DNA of 64,000 nt from Salinimicrobium sp049680855 (GCF_049680855.1 NZ_JBMPGS010000001.1:434001-498000); one strand, 5' to 3'. Numbered from the stretch's first letter, positions 34,683-44,127 are shown. Numbers and translations are program-made. Notes: generated by a model not told the origin, from the letters alone.

Positions 34683-35660
34683 ATGAAGAAAATATATTTA
34701 TTGTTTATTGCTGTAGGTACACTCGTGTCCTGTGGAGAAAATGGAGAGGAAAATGAAAGAGTTCTTTCAGATTCTTCAGGAAACATCAATAATCTTTCTG
34801 TTATAGTAGACAATGACCTTTGGCAGGGAGAGGTTGGAGAAGCCATTAGGGAAAATCTTGCGTCACCTGTAGATGGTTTGCCTCAGGATGAACCGTTGTT
34901 CTCTATTAGCCAGATGCCTCCGGAAGCTTTTTCAGGCTTTACACGTAAGAACAGGATTTTTCTCAAAATAGAAAAAGGCCAGGCAGGCGATATAAAGGTA
35001 GGAAACAATCTTTACGCTAAACCGCAAACGGGAGTGGTTGTCAAGGGGCAGACAAATGAAGAAATAGCTTCTTTAATCAATCAAAATGCGGAAAATATTA
35101 TTAAAGCATTTAAAAGGACTGAAATCAACGAAAAGCAGCGAAGAATTTCGAAATCTCTTAAAGAAGACGAGCGACTGAAGCAGGAATTAGGAGTTTCACT
35201 TAAGTTTCCCGATGCCTACAGATATGCAAAGGATGAAGAAGGTTTTTTTTGGATAAGAAAAGATATTCCCAATGGAAGTATGGAGATCATGGTTTATGAG
35301 GTTCCTCTAAATACCATTCAAAGAGACAGCAATATTGTGGGTAACATAATTAAGATGCGTGATTCTATAGGTGAGCAGCACATTCCTGGACCAGTAGATG
35401 GCAGCTATATGATAACTGAAGCTGCGTACGCGCCATACCTTTTCAATTCTGAAATTGATAATAAATTCGCATATGAAACTAAAGGTACCTGGGAGGTGAA
35501 CGATGCCTATATGGGCGGTCCTTTTTTAAATTATGCAGTACTGGATGAAGAAAACAACCGGTTTGTAATATTGGAAGGTTTTGCCTTTGCACCTTCCGCC
35601 AGGAAGAGGGACAACATGTTTGAGCTGGAAGCAATATTAAAATCGGCTAAAATTAAATAA
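34683..35660 (+). CDS. DUF4837 family lipoprotein
   Basis: A 325-residue protein with a lipoprotein signal (IAVGTLVSC, Cys17). The mature part opens with GNINNLSVIVDNDLW and contains NRIFLKIEKGQ and a long helix region, a pattern I associate with the DUF4837 family found in Bacteroidota. No catalytic motif is apparent. Its position after an MltD-like enzyme hints at a cell-wall or envelope role, but that is inference. It ends the operon at a strong terminator. Confidence 0.8.
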   Translation: MKKIYLLFIAVGTLVSCGENGEENERVLSDSSGNINNLSVIVDNDLWQGEVGEAIRENLASPVDGLPQDEPLFSISQMPPEAFSGFTRKNRIFLKIEKGQAGDIKVGNNLYAKPQTGVVVKGQTNEEIASLINQNAENIIKAFKRTEINEKQRRISKSLKEDERLKQELGVSLKFPDAYRYAKDEEGFFWIRKDIPNGSMEIMVYEVPLNTIQRDSNIVGNIIKMRDSIGEQHIPGPVDGSYMITEAAYAPYLFNSEIDNKFAYETKGTWEVNDAYMGGPFLNYAVLDEENNRFVILEGFAFAPSARKRDNMFELEAILKSAKIK

Positions 35661-35674
35661 CCGAGCAGAGCATA

Positions 35675-35703
35675 AAAAAACCCAACTTCTGGTTGGGTTT
35701 TTT
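35675..35703. terminator. Bidirectional terminator between the DUF4837 gene and tatA
   Basis: A perfect 12-bp stem (AAAAAACCCAAC / GTTGGGTTTTTT) with a five-base loop sits between the convergent genes. Confidence 0.92.
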
Positions 35704-35721
35704 CATTTAATAATCTCTCAA

Positions 35722-35919
35722 CTATATCTTTTTTTGATCTTCGCCTTTATTGTCTATAGGCTCATCATCTTTTGAAGCATCTTTAAATTCCTTTATTCCG
35801 CTTCCCAATCCTCGCATTAATTCAGGGATTTTTCTACCTCCAAATAATAATAACACTACGATCACGATAAAGATGATCTGAGGTGTTCCAATCCACAATG
35901 GTAAAAATATTGCGCTCAT
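35722..35919 (-). CDS. tatA: Twin-arginine translocase subunit TatA
   Basis: A 65-residue protein with a short N-terminus, one hydrophobic helix (IIFIVIVVLLLFGG), the hinge motif FGGRKIPELMRGLG and an amphipathic helix leading to a charged tail. This is the TatA/E plan. It forms the pore of the twin-arginine export route in the inner membrane. No tatC is adjacent. A TAnnTTTG element lies 20 bp upstream. Confidence 0.93.
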   Translation of the reverse strand: MSAIFLPLWIGTPQIIFIVIVVLLLFGGRKIPELMRGLGSGIKEFKDASKDDEPIDNKGEDQKKI

Positions 35920-35938
35920 AATGATTTATTTAATGCCG

Positions 35939-35946
35939 CAAAGTTA
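35939..35946 (-). promoter_or_regulatory. Candidate -7 element for tatA
   Basis: On the minus strand TAACTTTG matches TAnnTTTG, about 15 nt of leader before the ATG. Confidence 0.5.
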
Positions 35947-36008
35947 ACAATAAAACTTTAAAACCTTGGTTTCTGTTCTGAATAAAAAGATTAAAATTAA
36001 CTTTATCA

Positions 36009-36016
36009 TATCTTTG
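36009..36016 (+). promoter_or_regulatory. Candidate -7 element for the M23-GH3-rfb operon
   Basis: TATCTTTG matches TAnnTTTG, 17 bp before the M23 peptidase ATG. It is the only clear promoter before the run of closely packed genes up to rfbD at 43427. Confidence 0.55.
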
Positions 36017-36033
36017 CCTAAGGCGATATTAAA

Positions 36034-36903
36034 ATGACAAACAATAAAGAACAAAAAAAGAAATTCACCAAAAAGCTTCTGCACAAGTACAGGATGGTTA
36101 TCCTGAATGAAGATACGTTTGAGGAAAAGGTTTCTTTTAAGCTTACACGGCTAAATGTGTTTGTGGTCGTCACTCTTGCAGCCATTCTGTTGATAGCAGG
36201 TACCACAGTGCTTATAGCTTTTACCGGACTTCGGGAATACATTCCCGGTTATTCTTCTACTGCCTTAAAACAAAGAGCAGCCATGCTTGCTTACAAGACA
36301 GATTCCCTGCAGAATGTGGTGGAGTTAAATAACCAGTATTATAGTTCCATTAGAAAAGTTCTGGCAGGTGATGTAAAAACGGTAAATTTTAATCGTGATT
36401 CGCTTATAGAGTCACAAAGAATAAATTCTGATGAAGTTGATCTTGCACCTTCCAGGGAAGATTCCTTGTTGCGGGAGAAAGTAGCTCATGAAGATAAATA
36501 TAATCTTTTGGAGACCGCTACCTCACGTGCTAACTATGCACTTTTTCCGCCGGTAAAAGGACCGCTCTCTTCAAAATATAATATTGAGGAAAAACATTAT
36601 GGGGTAGATGTGGTCGTTGCACAAAATGCACCCGTAAAAACCGTTGCCGATGGTACTGTCTTGTTTGCCGAATGGACTGCAGAAACAGGAAATGTAATCA
36701 TCATCGAACATAGTTATGGATTAATTTCTGTCTATAAGCACAATTCTTCTCTTACAAAAGAACAGGGGGAACGGGTAAGAAAAGGGGAGGTTATTGCCGC
36801 TGCAGGCTCTACAGGAGAATATTCTACCGGCCCGCATCTTCATTTCGAATTATGGAGCGAAGGCCAGCCCGTCAACCCTACAGATTTCATTGATTTTCAA
36901 TAA
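36034..36903 (+). CDS. M23 family metallopeptidase
   Basis: A 289-residue protein with a basic cytoplasmic N-terminus, one membrane helix near residues 47-70 (VFVVVTLAAILLIAGTTVLI) and a C-terminal LytM domain. The zinc ligands are visible in HYGVD near residue 190 and in GPHLHFELW near residue 268. It should cleave peptide cross-links in peptidoglycan from the periplasmic side, or serve as an activator scaffold. It heads a run of closely spaced genes, with GH3 starting 6 bp after its stop codon. Confidence 0.92.
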   Translation: MTNNKEQKKKFTKKLLHKYRMVILNEDTFEEKVSFKLTRLNVFVVVTLAAILLIAGTTVLIAFTGLREYIPGYSSTALKQRAAMLAYKTDSLQNVVELNNQYYSSIRKVLAGDVKTVNFNRDSLIESQRINSDEVDLAPSREDSLLREKVAHEDKYNLLETATSRANYALFPPVKGPLSSKYNIEEKHYGVDVVVAQNAPVKTVADGTVLFAEWTAETGNVIIIEHSYGLISVYKHNSSLTKEQGERVRKGEVIAAAGSTGEYSTGPHLHFELWSEGQPVNPTDFIDFQ

Positions 36904-36909
36904 GATTCT

Positions 36910-38400
36910 ATGTCTATAAAAACATTTGGAGCAAAGATTTTTGCTATATATATTCAACGTAAAACCGATTCATGGGCATCCCGTCCTGTAGAGGTTCAAA
37001 AAAAGGTATTTGAAGAGCTAATTTCCACAGCCAAAAATACACGGTTTGGGAAAGATCACCATTTCAAGTCCATCTCCAGCATGAGGGAATTTGCTAAAAG
37101 AGTTCCGGTGCGGGATTATGAGGAATTGAAGCCCTGGGTAGACAAAATGGTGGCCGGAGAGAAAGACATATTATGGCCGGGAAAACCGCTGTACTATGCA
37201 AAAACTTCCGGGACCACAAGTGGCGCAAAATATATACCGTTGACAAAGGAATCAATGCCTACACATATATCAGCAGCCAGAAATGCCATTTTAAGCTACA
37301 TAAACGAAACGGGAAAAGCCGATTTTGTAGATGGGAAAATGATCTTTCTTCAGGGAAGTCCCGAACTTGAGGAGAAAAATGGGGTAAAACTTGGTAGACT
37401 TTCTGGGATTTCGGCACATTATGTTCCCACATATCTTCAGAAGAACCGGATGCCCAGCTGGGAAACGAATTGCATTGAGGACTGGGAGACAAAAGTAGAT
37501 GCCGTTGTTGAGGAAACCGTGAAGGAGGACATGTCTGTAATTAGCGGGATTCCATCCTGGGTACAGATGTATTTTGAACGGCTGCAGGCAAAGACCGGTA
37601 AGAAAGTGGGGGAGATATTTCCTAATTTTAACCTGTTCATTTACGGCGGAGTAAATTTTGAACCCTACCGTGCGAAGTTTGAAAACCTGATTGGTCGAAA
37701 AGTGGATAGTATAGAGCTTTTTCCGGCTTCGGAAGGCTTTTTTGCATACCAGGATAAACAGGATGCCAAAGGTATGTTGTTGCTGCTAAACTCGGGGATC
37801 TTCTATGAATTTATAAAAGCTGATGATTTTTATTCTGAAAATCCGGAGCGCTTTACGATTGGAGAAGTGGAGCTGAATGTCAATTATGTGATGATCGTTT
37901 CCACCAGTGCCGGCCTGTGGGCTTACAATTTGGGAGATACCATACAATTTACGTCTTTGAAGCCTTACCGCGTAATAGTTTCGGGAAGGATCAAACATTT
38001 TACTTCGGCTTTTGGGGAGCACGTGATTGCAAAAGAAGTAGAACAGGCCATGCAGGAAGCGGTTGCAAAGCATCATGCAAGTATTTCAGAATTTACGGTA
38101 GCGCCGCAAACAAATCCTTCAGGAGAACAGTTGCCCTACCATGAATGGTTCATTGAATTTGAAAAAGAGCCGGATGATTTATCAGCCTTTAAAACTTCTT
38201 TAGACAAATCACTTCAGGAACAAAATTCGTATTACAAAGATCTTATTGATGGCAAGATCCTTCAGCCGCTGGTCATCACTAAGATTCCTGCGGAAGGTTT
38301 TCAGAAGTACATGAAATCCATTGGAAAATTGGGAGGTCAGAATAAATTGCCGAGATTGTCAAATGATCGCAAAATCGCGGAATTTTTAGAAAAATTATAA
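36910..38400 (+). CDS. GH3-family acyl-acid amido synthetase-like protein
   Basis: A 496-residue protein of the GH3 auxin-promoter superfamily. The adenylate-forming motif YAKTSGTTSGAKYIPLT lies near residues 96-112, followed by the family segments GGVNFEPYR and ELFPASEGFFAYQ. GH3 enzymes activate a carboxylic acid with ATP and couple it to an amine; bacterial members in this phylum have no assigned substrate. It is placed between a cell-wall peptidase and a phosphorylase-like protein upstream of dTDP-rhamnose genes. A near-consensus dispersed palindrome lies at 37279-37293. Confidence 0.88.
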   Translation: MSIKTFGAKIFAIYIQRKTDSWASRPVEVQKKVFEELISTAKNTRFGKDHHFKSISSMREFAKRVPVRDYEELKPWVDKMVAGEKDILWPGKPLYYAKTSGTTSGAKYIPLTKESMPTHISAARNAILSYINETGKADFVDGKMIFLQGSPELEEKNGVKLGRLSGISAHYVPTYLQKNRMPSWETNCIEDWETKVDAVVEETVKEDMSVISGIPSWVQMYFERLQAKTGKKVGEIFPNFNLFIYGGVNFEPYRAKFENLIGRKVDSIELFPASEGFFAYQDKQDAKGMLLLLNSGIFYEFIKADDFYSENPERFTIGEVELNVNYVMIVSTSAGLWAYNLGDTIQFTSLKPYRVIVSGRIKHFTSAFGEHVIAKEVEQAMQEAVAKHHASISEFTVAPQTNPSGEQLPYHEWFIEFEKEPDDLSAFKTSLDKSLQEQNSYYKDLIDGKILQPLVITKIPAEGFQKYMKSIGKLGGQNKLPRLSNDRKIAEFLEKL

Positions 38401-38422
38401 AAGATAGAAGAGTTAAGAATAT

Positions 38423-40138
38423 ATGAGTAATTTAAAATTGAGAGGTCGCACCAGGGCACAGGAAAGTTCAAGCGCCATAGAGCGTATGTATATTACTATG
38501 CGACATTTATTTAACAGGGGATTTTATAAGCCTATGGGTGTTTCGGGGGAAACGCTGCGTGAGGCTTTGCTTGTTTTACGACCCGAAATATATGGATCTG
38601 TAGCAGAAGAAAAAGTAGAATTGAACGGTTTACTTTATGTAATTGATCGTCTTCCAATAGGAATTGAAGAATGCCGGTACATCAACCTTACCAGTGATGA
38701 AGGCTACGGAAATTCACATTTCAAACCTATTGTACCTCCTAAAAGAAGAAGGAATTGCTACCGAATTGATGAGGAGCAAATGAACATTGAGATCACACGA
38801 GGTAGATCTGAAATATATGATATTCTTACTCACCTTACCTTTATTTTTGTGGAATCCCACAAGATAATGCGCCGCGTGATTATTGATGAAGAAGGAGAAG
38901 TAACGCGTGACTGGGAGAAGTTGCAAGTAGCGGTTATGAAAGAAGAACTGTCGCAGGCAGAGCGGGAAGTCGCCCTTACCCATACGGCAAACATACTGGG
39001 CAGGACCTTTAAGGAAGTAAACACTATTTATCCAATGTTCAGTATTCCGGGAAAGAAAGATCGTTTTCTGCACCTGGTGTATTGGCTGGGGAAACTGGCC
39101 ATGGATGAGCTGGTAGACAATAAGAAGCGTATCGTTACTTTTAGTCCGGTGTTGAGAGAAAGACTGGGTCACCACATTCATGGGGAAATTTGGGCGAACA
39201 AGATTAAGGAAGTGATGTTGGAAAAGAACCTTTTGAACAGGCCGCTTCACATCATAAGTGCAAATATGCACAGTGTAATGAACACCTTGTATGCTCCCCG
39301 AGCCTTAAAAACCGAACTTACAAAAAAGCCTATTTCTGGTATTTATGAAGATCTTAGCAATAATGCGAATGGGAAACTTCGTACTAAGGTGATGAAGGCG
39401 GCTTTGGAGGAAGGCATGACATTTATTGAGGATACAAGCGGTGCCAATATTGATGTACAGATTTTCGACACCGCAAAATACAAGGTCGAACTTTCTCCTT
39501 TTGAAATGAAGAAGGACTTAAAAGACGAAGAAAAACCGGTGATCATGGTGATGGATTATGCTTTTGGAGAACAGGCGTATGAAACCATGGATGAAATGCT
39601 GAAGCCTTACCAGAGTGAGCACGGGAATATCCACATGAACGTGGCTTCTATTTCTATTATGGGGAAAGCCGGGATCTTAGTGGGAGGCAAAGGAGATATT
39701 ATGATTCCTTCCGCACATTTATTCGAAGGAACTGCAGACAACTACCCATTCAAAAATGAGCTTTCCAAAGAAGATTTGGAAGGAAATGGAATACCGGTTT
39801 CTGACGGTTCCATGATCACTGTTCTGGGAACTTCTCTTCAAAATAAAGATATTTTGAGGTTCTTTCATGAATCTACCTGGAACGTGGTTGGACTGGAAAT
39901 GGAAGGTGCTCACTATCAAAAAGCCATCCAGGCGGCTTCCAGGCTTCGGAAGAACATAAACGAAGACGTAAAAGTACGTTACGCCTATTATGCATCAGAT
40001 AATCCCCTGGAAACAGGTAGTACACTGGCATCCGGCGGACTCGGGACAACAGGTGTGAAACCAACTTACCTGATAACTGAAAAAATTCTGCAGCAAATTT
40101 TATCTTCCGAATCAGAAAATGGGAAGGAGATAAAATAA
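38423..40138 (+). CDS. Uncharacterised protein with nucleoside-phosphorylase-like C-terminus
   Basis: A 571-residue protein with no signal peptide or membrane helix. I believe it belongs to the flavobacterial family DUF6909, not biochemically characterised. Its C-terminal third contains VVGLEMEGAHYQKAIQ near residue 492 and RYAYYASDNPL near residue 522, a pairing that recalls the MEGxxY and Ser-Asp motifs of the PNP/UDP phosphorylase and AMP nucleosidase fold. It may therefore bind a nucleoside or nucleotide. It lies 22 bp after GH3 and 10 bp before rfbB, within one apparent operon. Confidence 0.65.
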   Translation: MSNLKLRGRTRAQESSSAIERMYITMRHLFNRGFYKPMGVSGETLREALLVLRPEIYGSVAEEKVELNGLLYVIDRLPIGIEECRYINLTSDEGYGNSHFKPIVPPKRRRNCYRIDEEQMNIEITRGRSEIYDILTHLTFIFVESHKIMRRVIIDEEGEVTRDWEKLQVAVMKEELSQAEREVALTHTANILGRTFKEVNTIYPMFSIPGKKDRFLHLVYWLGKLAMDELVDNKKRIVTFSPVLRERLGHHIHGEIWANKIKEVMLEKNLLNRPLHIISANMHSVMNTLYAPRALKTELTKKPISGIYEDLSNNANGKLRTKVMKAALEEGMTFIEDTSGANIDVQIFDTAKYKVELSPFEMKKDLKDEEKPVIMVMDYAFGEQAYETMDEMLKPYQSEHGNIHMNVASISIMGKAGILVGGKGDIMIPSAHLFEGTADNYPFKNELSKEDLEGNGIPVSDGSMITVLGTSLQNKDILRFFHESTWNVVGLEMEGAHYQKAIQAASRLRKNINEDVKVRYAYYASDNPLETGSTLASGGLGTTGVKPTYLITEKILQQILSSESENGKEIK

Positions 40139-40148
40139 ATTACCAAGA

Positions 40149-41168
40149 ATGGAGAAAAAGGTTCAAAATATTTTGATTACTGGAGGTGCAGGATTTATCG
40201 GGTCCAATTACATTAACTTGTTTTACGATGAGAGTAATATCCAGATCGTAAACCTCGATAAGTTGACCTACGCCGGGAATCTTGAGAACCTTAAAATCCA
40301 AAACAAAGAAAATTACACTTTTATTCAGGGGGATATTTGTGATAAAGAACTTATTAAGAATCTTTTCGAAAAATATCATTTTCAGCAGGTAATCAATTTT
40401 GCTGCGGAATCTCACGTAGATAATTCCATTTTAGACCCTTCAGCTTTTGTTGAAACCAATATTTCCGGAACTTTTAATTTGCTTCAGAATGCCTATAAGC
40501 TCTGGATGGAGAAGCCTTTTGTTCTGAATGAGGGATTCAAAAATGCCAGATTTCTGCATATTTCTACAGATGAGGTCTATGGAACATTGGGAGACGAGGG
40601 ACTTTTTACTGAAGAAACACCGTATGCGCCCAATAGCCCGTACTCAGCATCAAAAGCTGCATCAGATTTTCTAGTCCGCAGTTATTTCCACACCTATGGC
40701 TTACCTGTTTTGACGACCAATTGTTCCAATAATTATGGTCCTAATCAACATGATGAAAAATTGATTCCGACTATCATAAGAACGGCTTTAAAGGAAGAAC
40801 CCATTCCAATATACGGGGAGGGAACTAACGTAAGGGACTGGCTGTACGTTTCAGATCATTGCAAAGGGATTAAACTGGTACTCAAAAAGGGCAAATTAGG
40901 AGAGACTTATAATATTGGTGGGAGAAACGAGCGGCAGAATATTTATATCGCGCAACAAATTTCAGAAATTCTTGATAAGCAGCAACCGCGGAAGAATGGC
41001 AAATCCTATAACGATCTTATTACTTTTGTGGTAGACCGGCCGGGGCACGATAAAAGATATGCCATTGATGCCAGCAAAATAGAAAAAGAGCTTGGCTGGA
41101 AAGCTGAAGAAAATTTTGAAAGCGGAATAGAAAAAACGGTTCAATGGTACCTGAAAAAATATAATTGA
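40149..41168 (+). CDS. rfbB: dTDP-glucose 4,6-dehydratase
   Basis: A 339-residue extended SDR with ILITGGAGFIGSNYINL at the N-terminus, the dehydratase signature STDEVYG near residue 140, and catalytic Tyr/Lys in YSASKAASD. It converts dTDP-glucose to dTDP-4-keto-6-deoxyglucose, the second step of dTDP-L-rhamnose synthesis. Its stop codon overlaps the start of rfbA (TGATG). Confidence 0.96.
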   Translation: MEKKVQNILITGGAGFIGSNYINLFYDESNIQIVNLDKLTYAGNLENLKIQNKENYTFIQGDICDKELIKNLFEKYHFQQVINFAAESHVDNSILDPSAFVETNISGTFNLLQNAYKLWMEKPFVLNEGFKNARFLHISTDEVYGTLGDEGLFTEETPYAPNSPYSASKAASDFLVRSYFHTYGLPVLTTNCSNNYGPNQHDEKLIPTIIRTALKEEPIPIYGEGTNVRDWLYVSDHCKGIKLVLKKGKLGETYNIGGRNERQNIYIAQQISEILDKQQPRKNGKSYNDLITFVVDRPGHDKRYAIDASKIEKELGWKAEENFESGIEKTVQWYLKKYN

Positions 41169-42025
41169 TGAAAGGAATTATTTTGGCAGGAGGCTCGGGA
41201 ACGCGATTGCACCCATTAACGCTGGCGATAAGCAAGCAGTTGATGCCGGTGTATGATAAGCCTATGATTTATTATCCGCTCTCGACCTTAATGATGGCCG
41301 GAATCAGGGAGATTCTTATCATTTCTACTCCAAAAGACCTCCCTTTATTTAAAGATTTGTTAGGCGATGGAAGCAGGTATGGATGTGTGTTTGCATATGC
41401 CGTTCAGGAAAAACCGAATGGTCTTGCTGAAGCTTTTATTATTGGAGCAGATTTTATCGGAAATGATAAAGTAGCGCTTATTCTTGGCGACAATATTTTT
41501 TATGGCTCCGGTCTGGATAAACTTCTACAGGGCAACAATGATCCCAACGGGGGAATTATTTATGCGTACCACGTTCAGGATCCCAAAAGATATGGGGTGG
41601 TGGATTTTGATACATCGGGAAAAGCAATTTCTATTGAAGAAAAACCGGTTGCACCCAAATCTAATTTTGCAGTCCCCGGAATCTACTTTTACGATAATGA
41701 GGTGGTGGAGATTGCGCGTAGTATAAAACCCTCCAGGCGCGGAGAGCTAGAAATTACCGATGTAAACAATCACTACCTACAAAAGGAACAACTGCACGTA
41801 AGCATCCTGGACAAAGGAACAGCCTGGCTGGACACAGGAACTTTTAATTCCCTCATGAACGCTTCGCAGTTTGTGCAGGTGATCGAAGAGCGGCAGGGTT
41901 TAAAAATTGGCGCAATTGAAGAAACCGCTTATAAAATGGGGTATATCAATAAACAGCAACTTCATAAATTGGCAAAGCCTTTGCTGAAAAGCGGATACGG
42001 CGAATATTTATTACAACTGGATTAA
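41168..42025 (+). CDS. rfbA: Glucose-1-phosphate thymidylyltransferase
   Basis: A 285-residue nucleotidyltransferase with MKGIILAGGSGTRLHPLT at the N-terminus and the sugar-binding region LILGDNIFYGSG. It joins dTTP and glucose-1-phosphate, the first step of the dTDP-rhamnose route. The ATG at 41168 is preferred over the TTG one codon upstream. Stop and start codons overlap with both neighbours. Confidence 0.96.
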   Translation: MKGIILAGGSGTRLHPLTLAISKQLMPVYDKPMIYYPLSTLMMAGIREILIISTPKDLPLFKDLLGDGSRYGCVFAYAVQEKPNGLAEAFIIGADFIGNDKVALILGDNIFYGSGLDKLLQGNNDPNGGIIYAYHVQDPKRYGVVDFDTSGKAISIEEKPVAPKSNFAVPGIYFYDNEVVEIARSIKPSRRGELEITDVNNHYLQKEQLHVSILDKGTAWLDTGTFNSLMNASQFVQVIEERQGLKIGAIEETAYKMGYINKQQLHKLAKPLLKSGYGEYLLQLD

Positions 42026-42573
42026 TGTTAGCACTCGAAAATACACCTTTAAAAGATTGTTTTTTACTCAAACCTTCCGTTTTTGAAGATGAAAGGGGAA
42101 CCTTTTATGAGAGTTACAATCAACAGAGGTTTGAAGAAACCACAGGTTTAAAAATAAATTTTGTTCAGGATAACCAGTCAACATCTCAAAAAGGTGTTTT
42201 ACGAGGTTTTCACTTCCAAACCGGCGCACATGCCCAGGCAAAACTGGTGCGAGCCGTTGCGGGAGAGGTTTTAGATGTGGTGGTTGATCTTCGGCCAGAT
42301 TCTCCCACCTTCAAAAAATCCTATAAGGTGGTTTTAAGCAACGAAAACAAGCTGGAGCTGTTTGTGCCTGCAGGATTCGCTCACGGCTTTCTTACGATCT
42401 CTGAGGCTTCTGTTTTTGCTTATAAATGTGACCAGTACTACAACAAGCAAAGCGAGGCAGGAATCATCTGGAACGACCCAACTTTAAATATTGACTGGGA
42501 ATTCTCTGAAAAGGATATCATTCTTTCCGAAAAAGATGCTTTGCTTCCTAATTTTGAAGAACTTGACCTATGA
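42025..42573 (+). CDS. rfbC: dTDP-4-dehydrorhamnose 3,5-epimerase
   Basis: A 182-residue cupin-like epimerase. The motif VLRGFHFQ near residue 55 holds the catalytic His, and FVPAGFAHGFLT holds the second active-site region. It epimerises dTDP-4-keto-6-deoxyglucose at C3 and C5. It overlaps rfbA by one base and rfbD by four, so the genes are translationally coupled. Confidence 0.96.
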   Translation: MLALENTPLKDCFLLKPSVFEDERGTFYESYNQQRFEETTGLKINFVQDNQSTSQKGVLRGFHFQTGAHAQAKLVRAVAGEVLDVVVDLRPDSPTFKKSYKVVLSNENKLELFVPAGFAHGFLTISEASVFAYKCDQYYNKQSEAGIIWNDPTLNIDWEFSEKDIILSEKDALLPNFEELDL

Positions 42574-43427
42574 AAAAGGTATTGGTCACAGGAGCTTCAG
42601 GCCAATTGGGGCGGTGTTTTAGAAAAATGGAAAATGAGTTTCCTAATCTCGACATCACCTTTACCTCGGCCGAAGAACTGGATCTAACCCTTTTTGGAAT
42701 GGTTGATACCTTCATCAAAGATCATAATTTCGACTATTGTATCAATTGTGCCGCCTATACCAACGTGGAACAGGCAGAAACCAGCCGGGAAATGGCATTT
42801 TTAATAAATTCTGAAGCAGTGAGGAATCTTGCACAGGCATGTGCTGAAAATGCTACCTGTCTCATTCATTTTTCTACAGATTATGTCTTCGACGGAAAAA
42901 AAGAGACACCGTATTCCGAAGAAGATGAGACAAATCCAATCAATGTCTACGGAAGTTCAAAACTATCGGGAGAACATTACATTCAGCAGAAACTGGACAA
43001 ATTTTTCATCTTCAGAACCTCCTGGTTATATTCAAATATTGGGCACAATTTTTTTAATACAATTCGCAAAAAGCTTAAATCCGGAGCTGTATGTAATATT
43101 ACCAGCGCACAAAAAGGAACGCCAACAAATGCTTATGATTTAGCAGCTTACATCCTGAATATTATTTCTTCAGAAGAAAAGCACTACGGAATTTACCATT
43201 ATAGCAACCTTGGAGAAGCAACCTGGTACGACTTTGCACAGGAAATTATACACCTTTCAGGAAAAACGGAGGAGGTAAGGCTCATAGAAAATAACGATTT
43301 TGAAACTGTAGCCGAGCGGCCTGCGAACAGCGTTTTATCTAAAGAGAAAGCTATGTCTACGTTTTCAGGAGAAATTCCTCATTGGAAGGAAAGCCTGGCC
43401 CAGTTATTTAAAAATGGCATTTCCTGA
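42570..43427 (+). CDS. rfbD: dTDP-4-dehydrorhamnose reductase
   Basis: A 285-residue SDR with VLVTGASGQLGRCFRK at the N-terminus, the segment NCAAYTNVEQAE, and catalytic residues in FSTDYVFDG and YGSSKLSGE. It reduces the keto sugar to dTDP-L-rhamnose, completing the four-enzyme rfbBACD set in order. It ends 7 bp before a convergent gene, with no terminator visible. Its last codons carry a copy of the dispersed palindrome (43410-43424). Confidence 0.96.
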   Translation: MKKVLVTGASGQLGRCFRKMENEFPNLDITFTSAEELDLTLFGMVDTFIKDHNFDYCINCAAYTNVEQAETSREMAFLINSEAVRNLAQACAENATCLIHFSTDYVFDGKKETPYSEEDETNPINVYGSSKLSGEHYIQQKLDKFFIFRTSWLYSNIGHNFFNTIRKKLKSGAVCNITSAQKGTPTNAYDLAAYILNIISSEEKHYGIYHYSNLGEATWYDFAQEIIHLSGKTEEVRLIENNDFETVAERPANSVLSKEKAMSTFSGEIPHWKESLAQLFKNGIS

Positions 43428-43434
43428 TATTTTT

Positions 43435-44127
43435 CTATAGCTTTCCAGCAAGATCTCGTTCTCCAGGTTCGTTGTACTCTTCCATGAATTGTTTAAAATT
43501 TGATACATCATCTTTCACCATCTTTTCAAATAGCGGATTGATCAATCTCGCAGCACCTTCCCCCGGAATTCCACCCGGCGCGCTGTAGGAGATCACTACA
43601 TCAACTTCTGTCCCGTAACCTGGAATTTCTTTAAATTCAACTTTTCCTGCATTTTCAATGTCAGAGCCCGGTAAAGACTGCCATCCAATAAATTCATTTT
43701 GTCTAATTTTTACAATTTCACTTTTCCAGCTCAGGGTACCAACTCCGCCGGGAAGTTCTGCTTTCCATAATGAAATATGATCGTTTATACTATTAACACT
43801 TTCCAGGTGTTCCATAAATAAAGGTAGATTTTCAAACTTACTCCAGAATTCAAAAACTTCTTCAGGAGGACGCCCTACAGTTTGGGTTACTCTTATATTA
43901 ACGTTCCTGCTATGGGCATCGGGTTTGGTTTTTCCCATGGCATCATAAATTCCGCAGTAGCCGGTGGCGCCACGAAAAAGAAGGAAACCTGCGAAAGCGG
44001 CTTCGGTAAAGCTTTTCTCTTTTTTTCCCAGTGCGTCATAAAGTATATATGCACCTCCCAAAAGGGAAATTATTCTTTCATTTTTGCCTACGTTTGGGTT
44101 GAGTCCGGGTATGGTTAGTTTTTTCAT
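43435..44127 (-). CDS. DUF2892 plus SRPBCC domain protein
   Basis: A 230-residue protein with two parts. Residues ~10-65 contain a DUF2892-like pair of short membrane helices (NERIISLLGGAYILYDAL and AFAGFLLFRGATGYCG). Residues ~75-220 form an SRPBCC/cyclase-type domain starting VNIRVTQTVGRPPEEVFEFW. SRPBCC domains bind hydrophobic ligands; no substrate is evident. It is transcribed convergently to rfbD and divergently from the SDR gene at 44377. Confidence 0.82.
   Translation of the reverse strand: MKKLTIPGLNPNVGKNERIISLLGGAYILYDALGKKEKSFTEAAFAGFLLFRGATGYCGIYDAMGKTKPDAHSRNVNIRVTQTVGRPPEEVFEFWSKFENLPLFMEHLESVNSINDHISLWKAELPGGVGTLSWKSEIVKIRQNEFIGWQSLPGSDIENAGKVEFKEIPGYGTEVDVVISYSAPGGIPGEGAARLINPLFEKMVKDDVSNFKQFMEEYNEPGERDLAGKL

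Noticed and set aside
38714..39271. 185-codon ORF on the minus strand within the phosphorylase-like gene
   Set aside because: It is antisense to a well-formed gene with good codon use and has no recognisable motif or start context.
42788..43424. Palindrome copies in rfbD as regulatory sites of that gene
   Set aside because: They are inside the coding region, far from any promoter, and belong to the dispersed set found in many unrelated genes.
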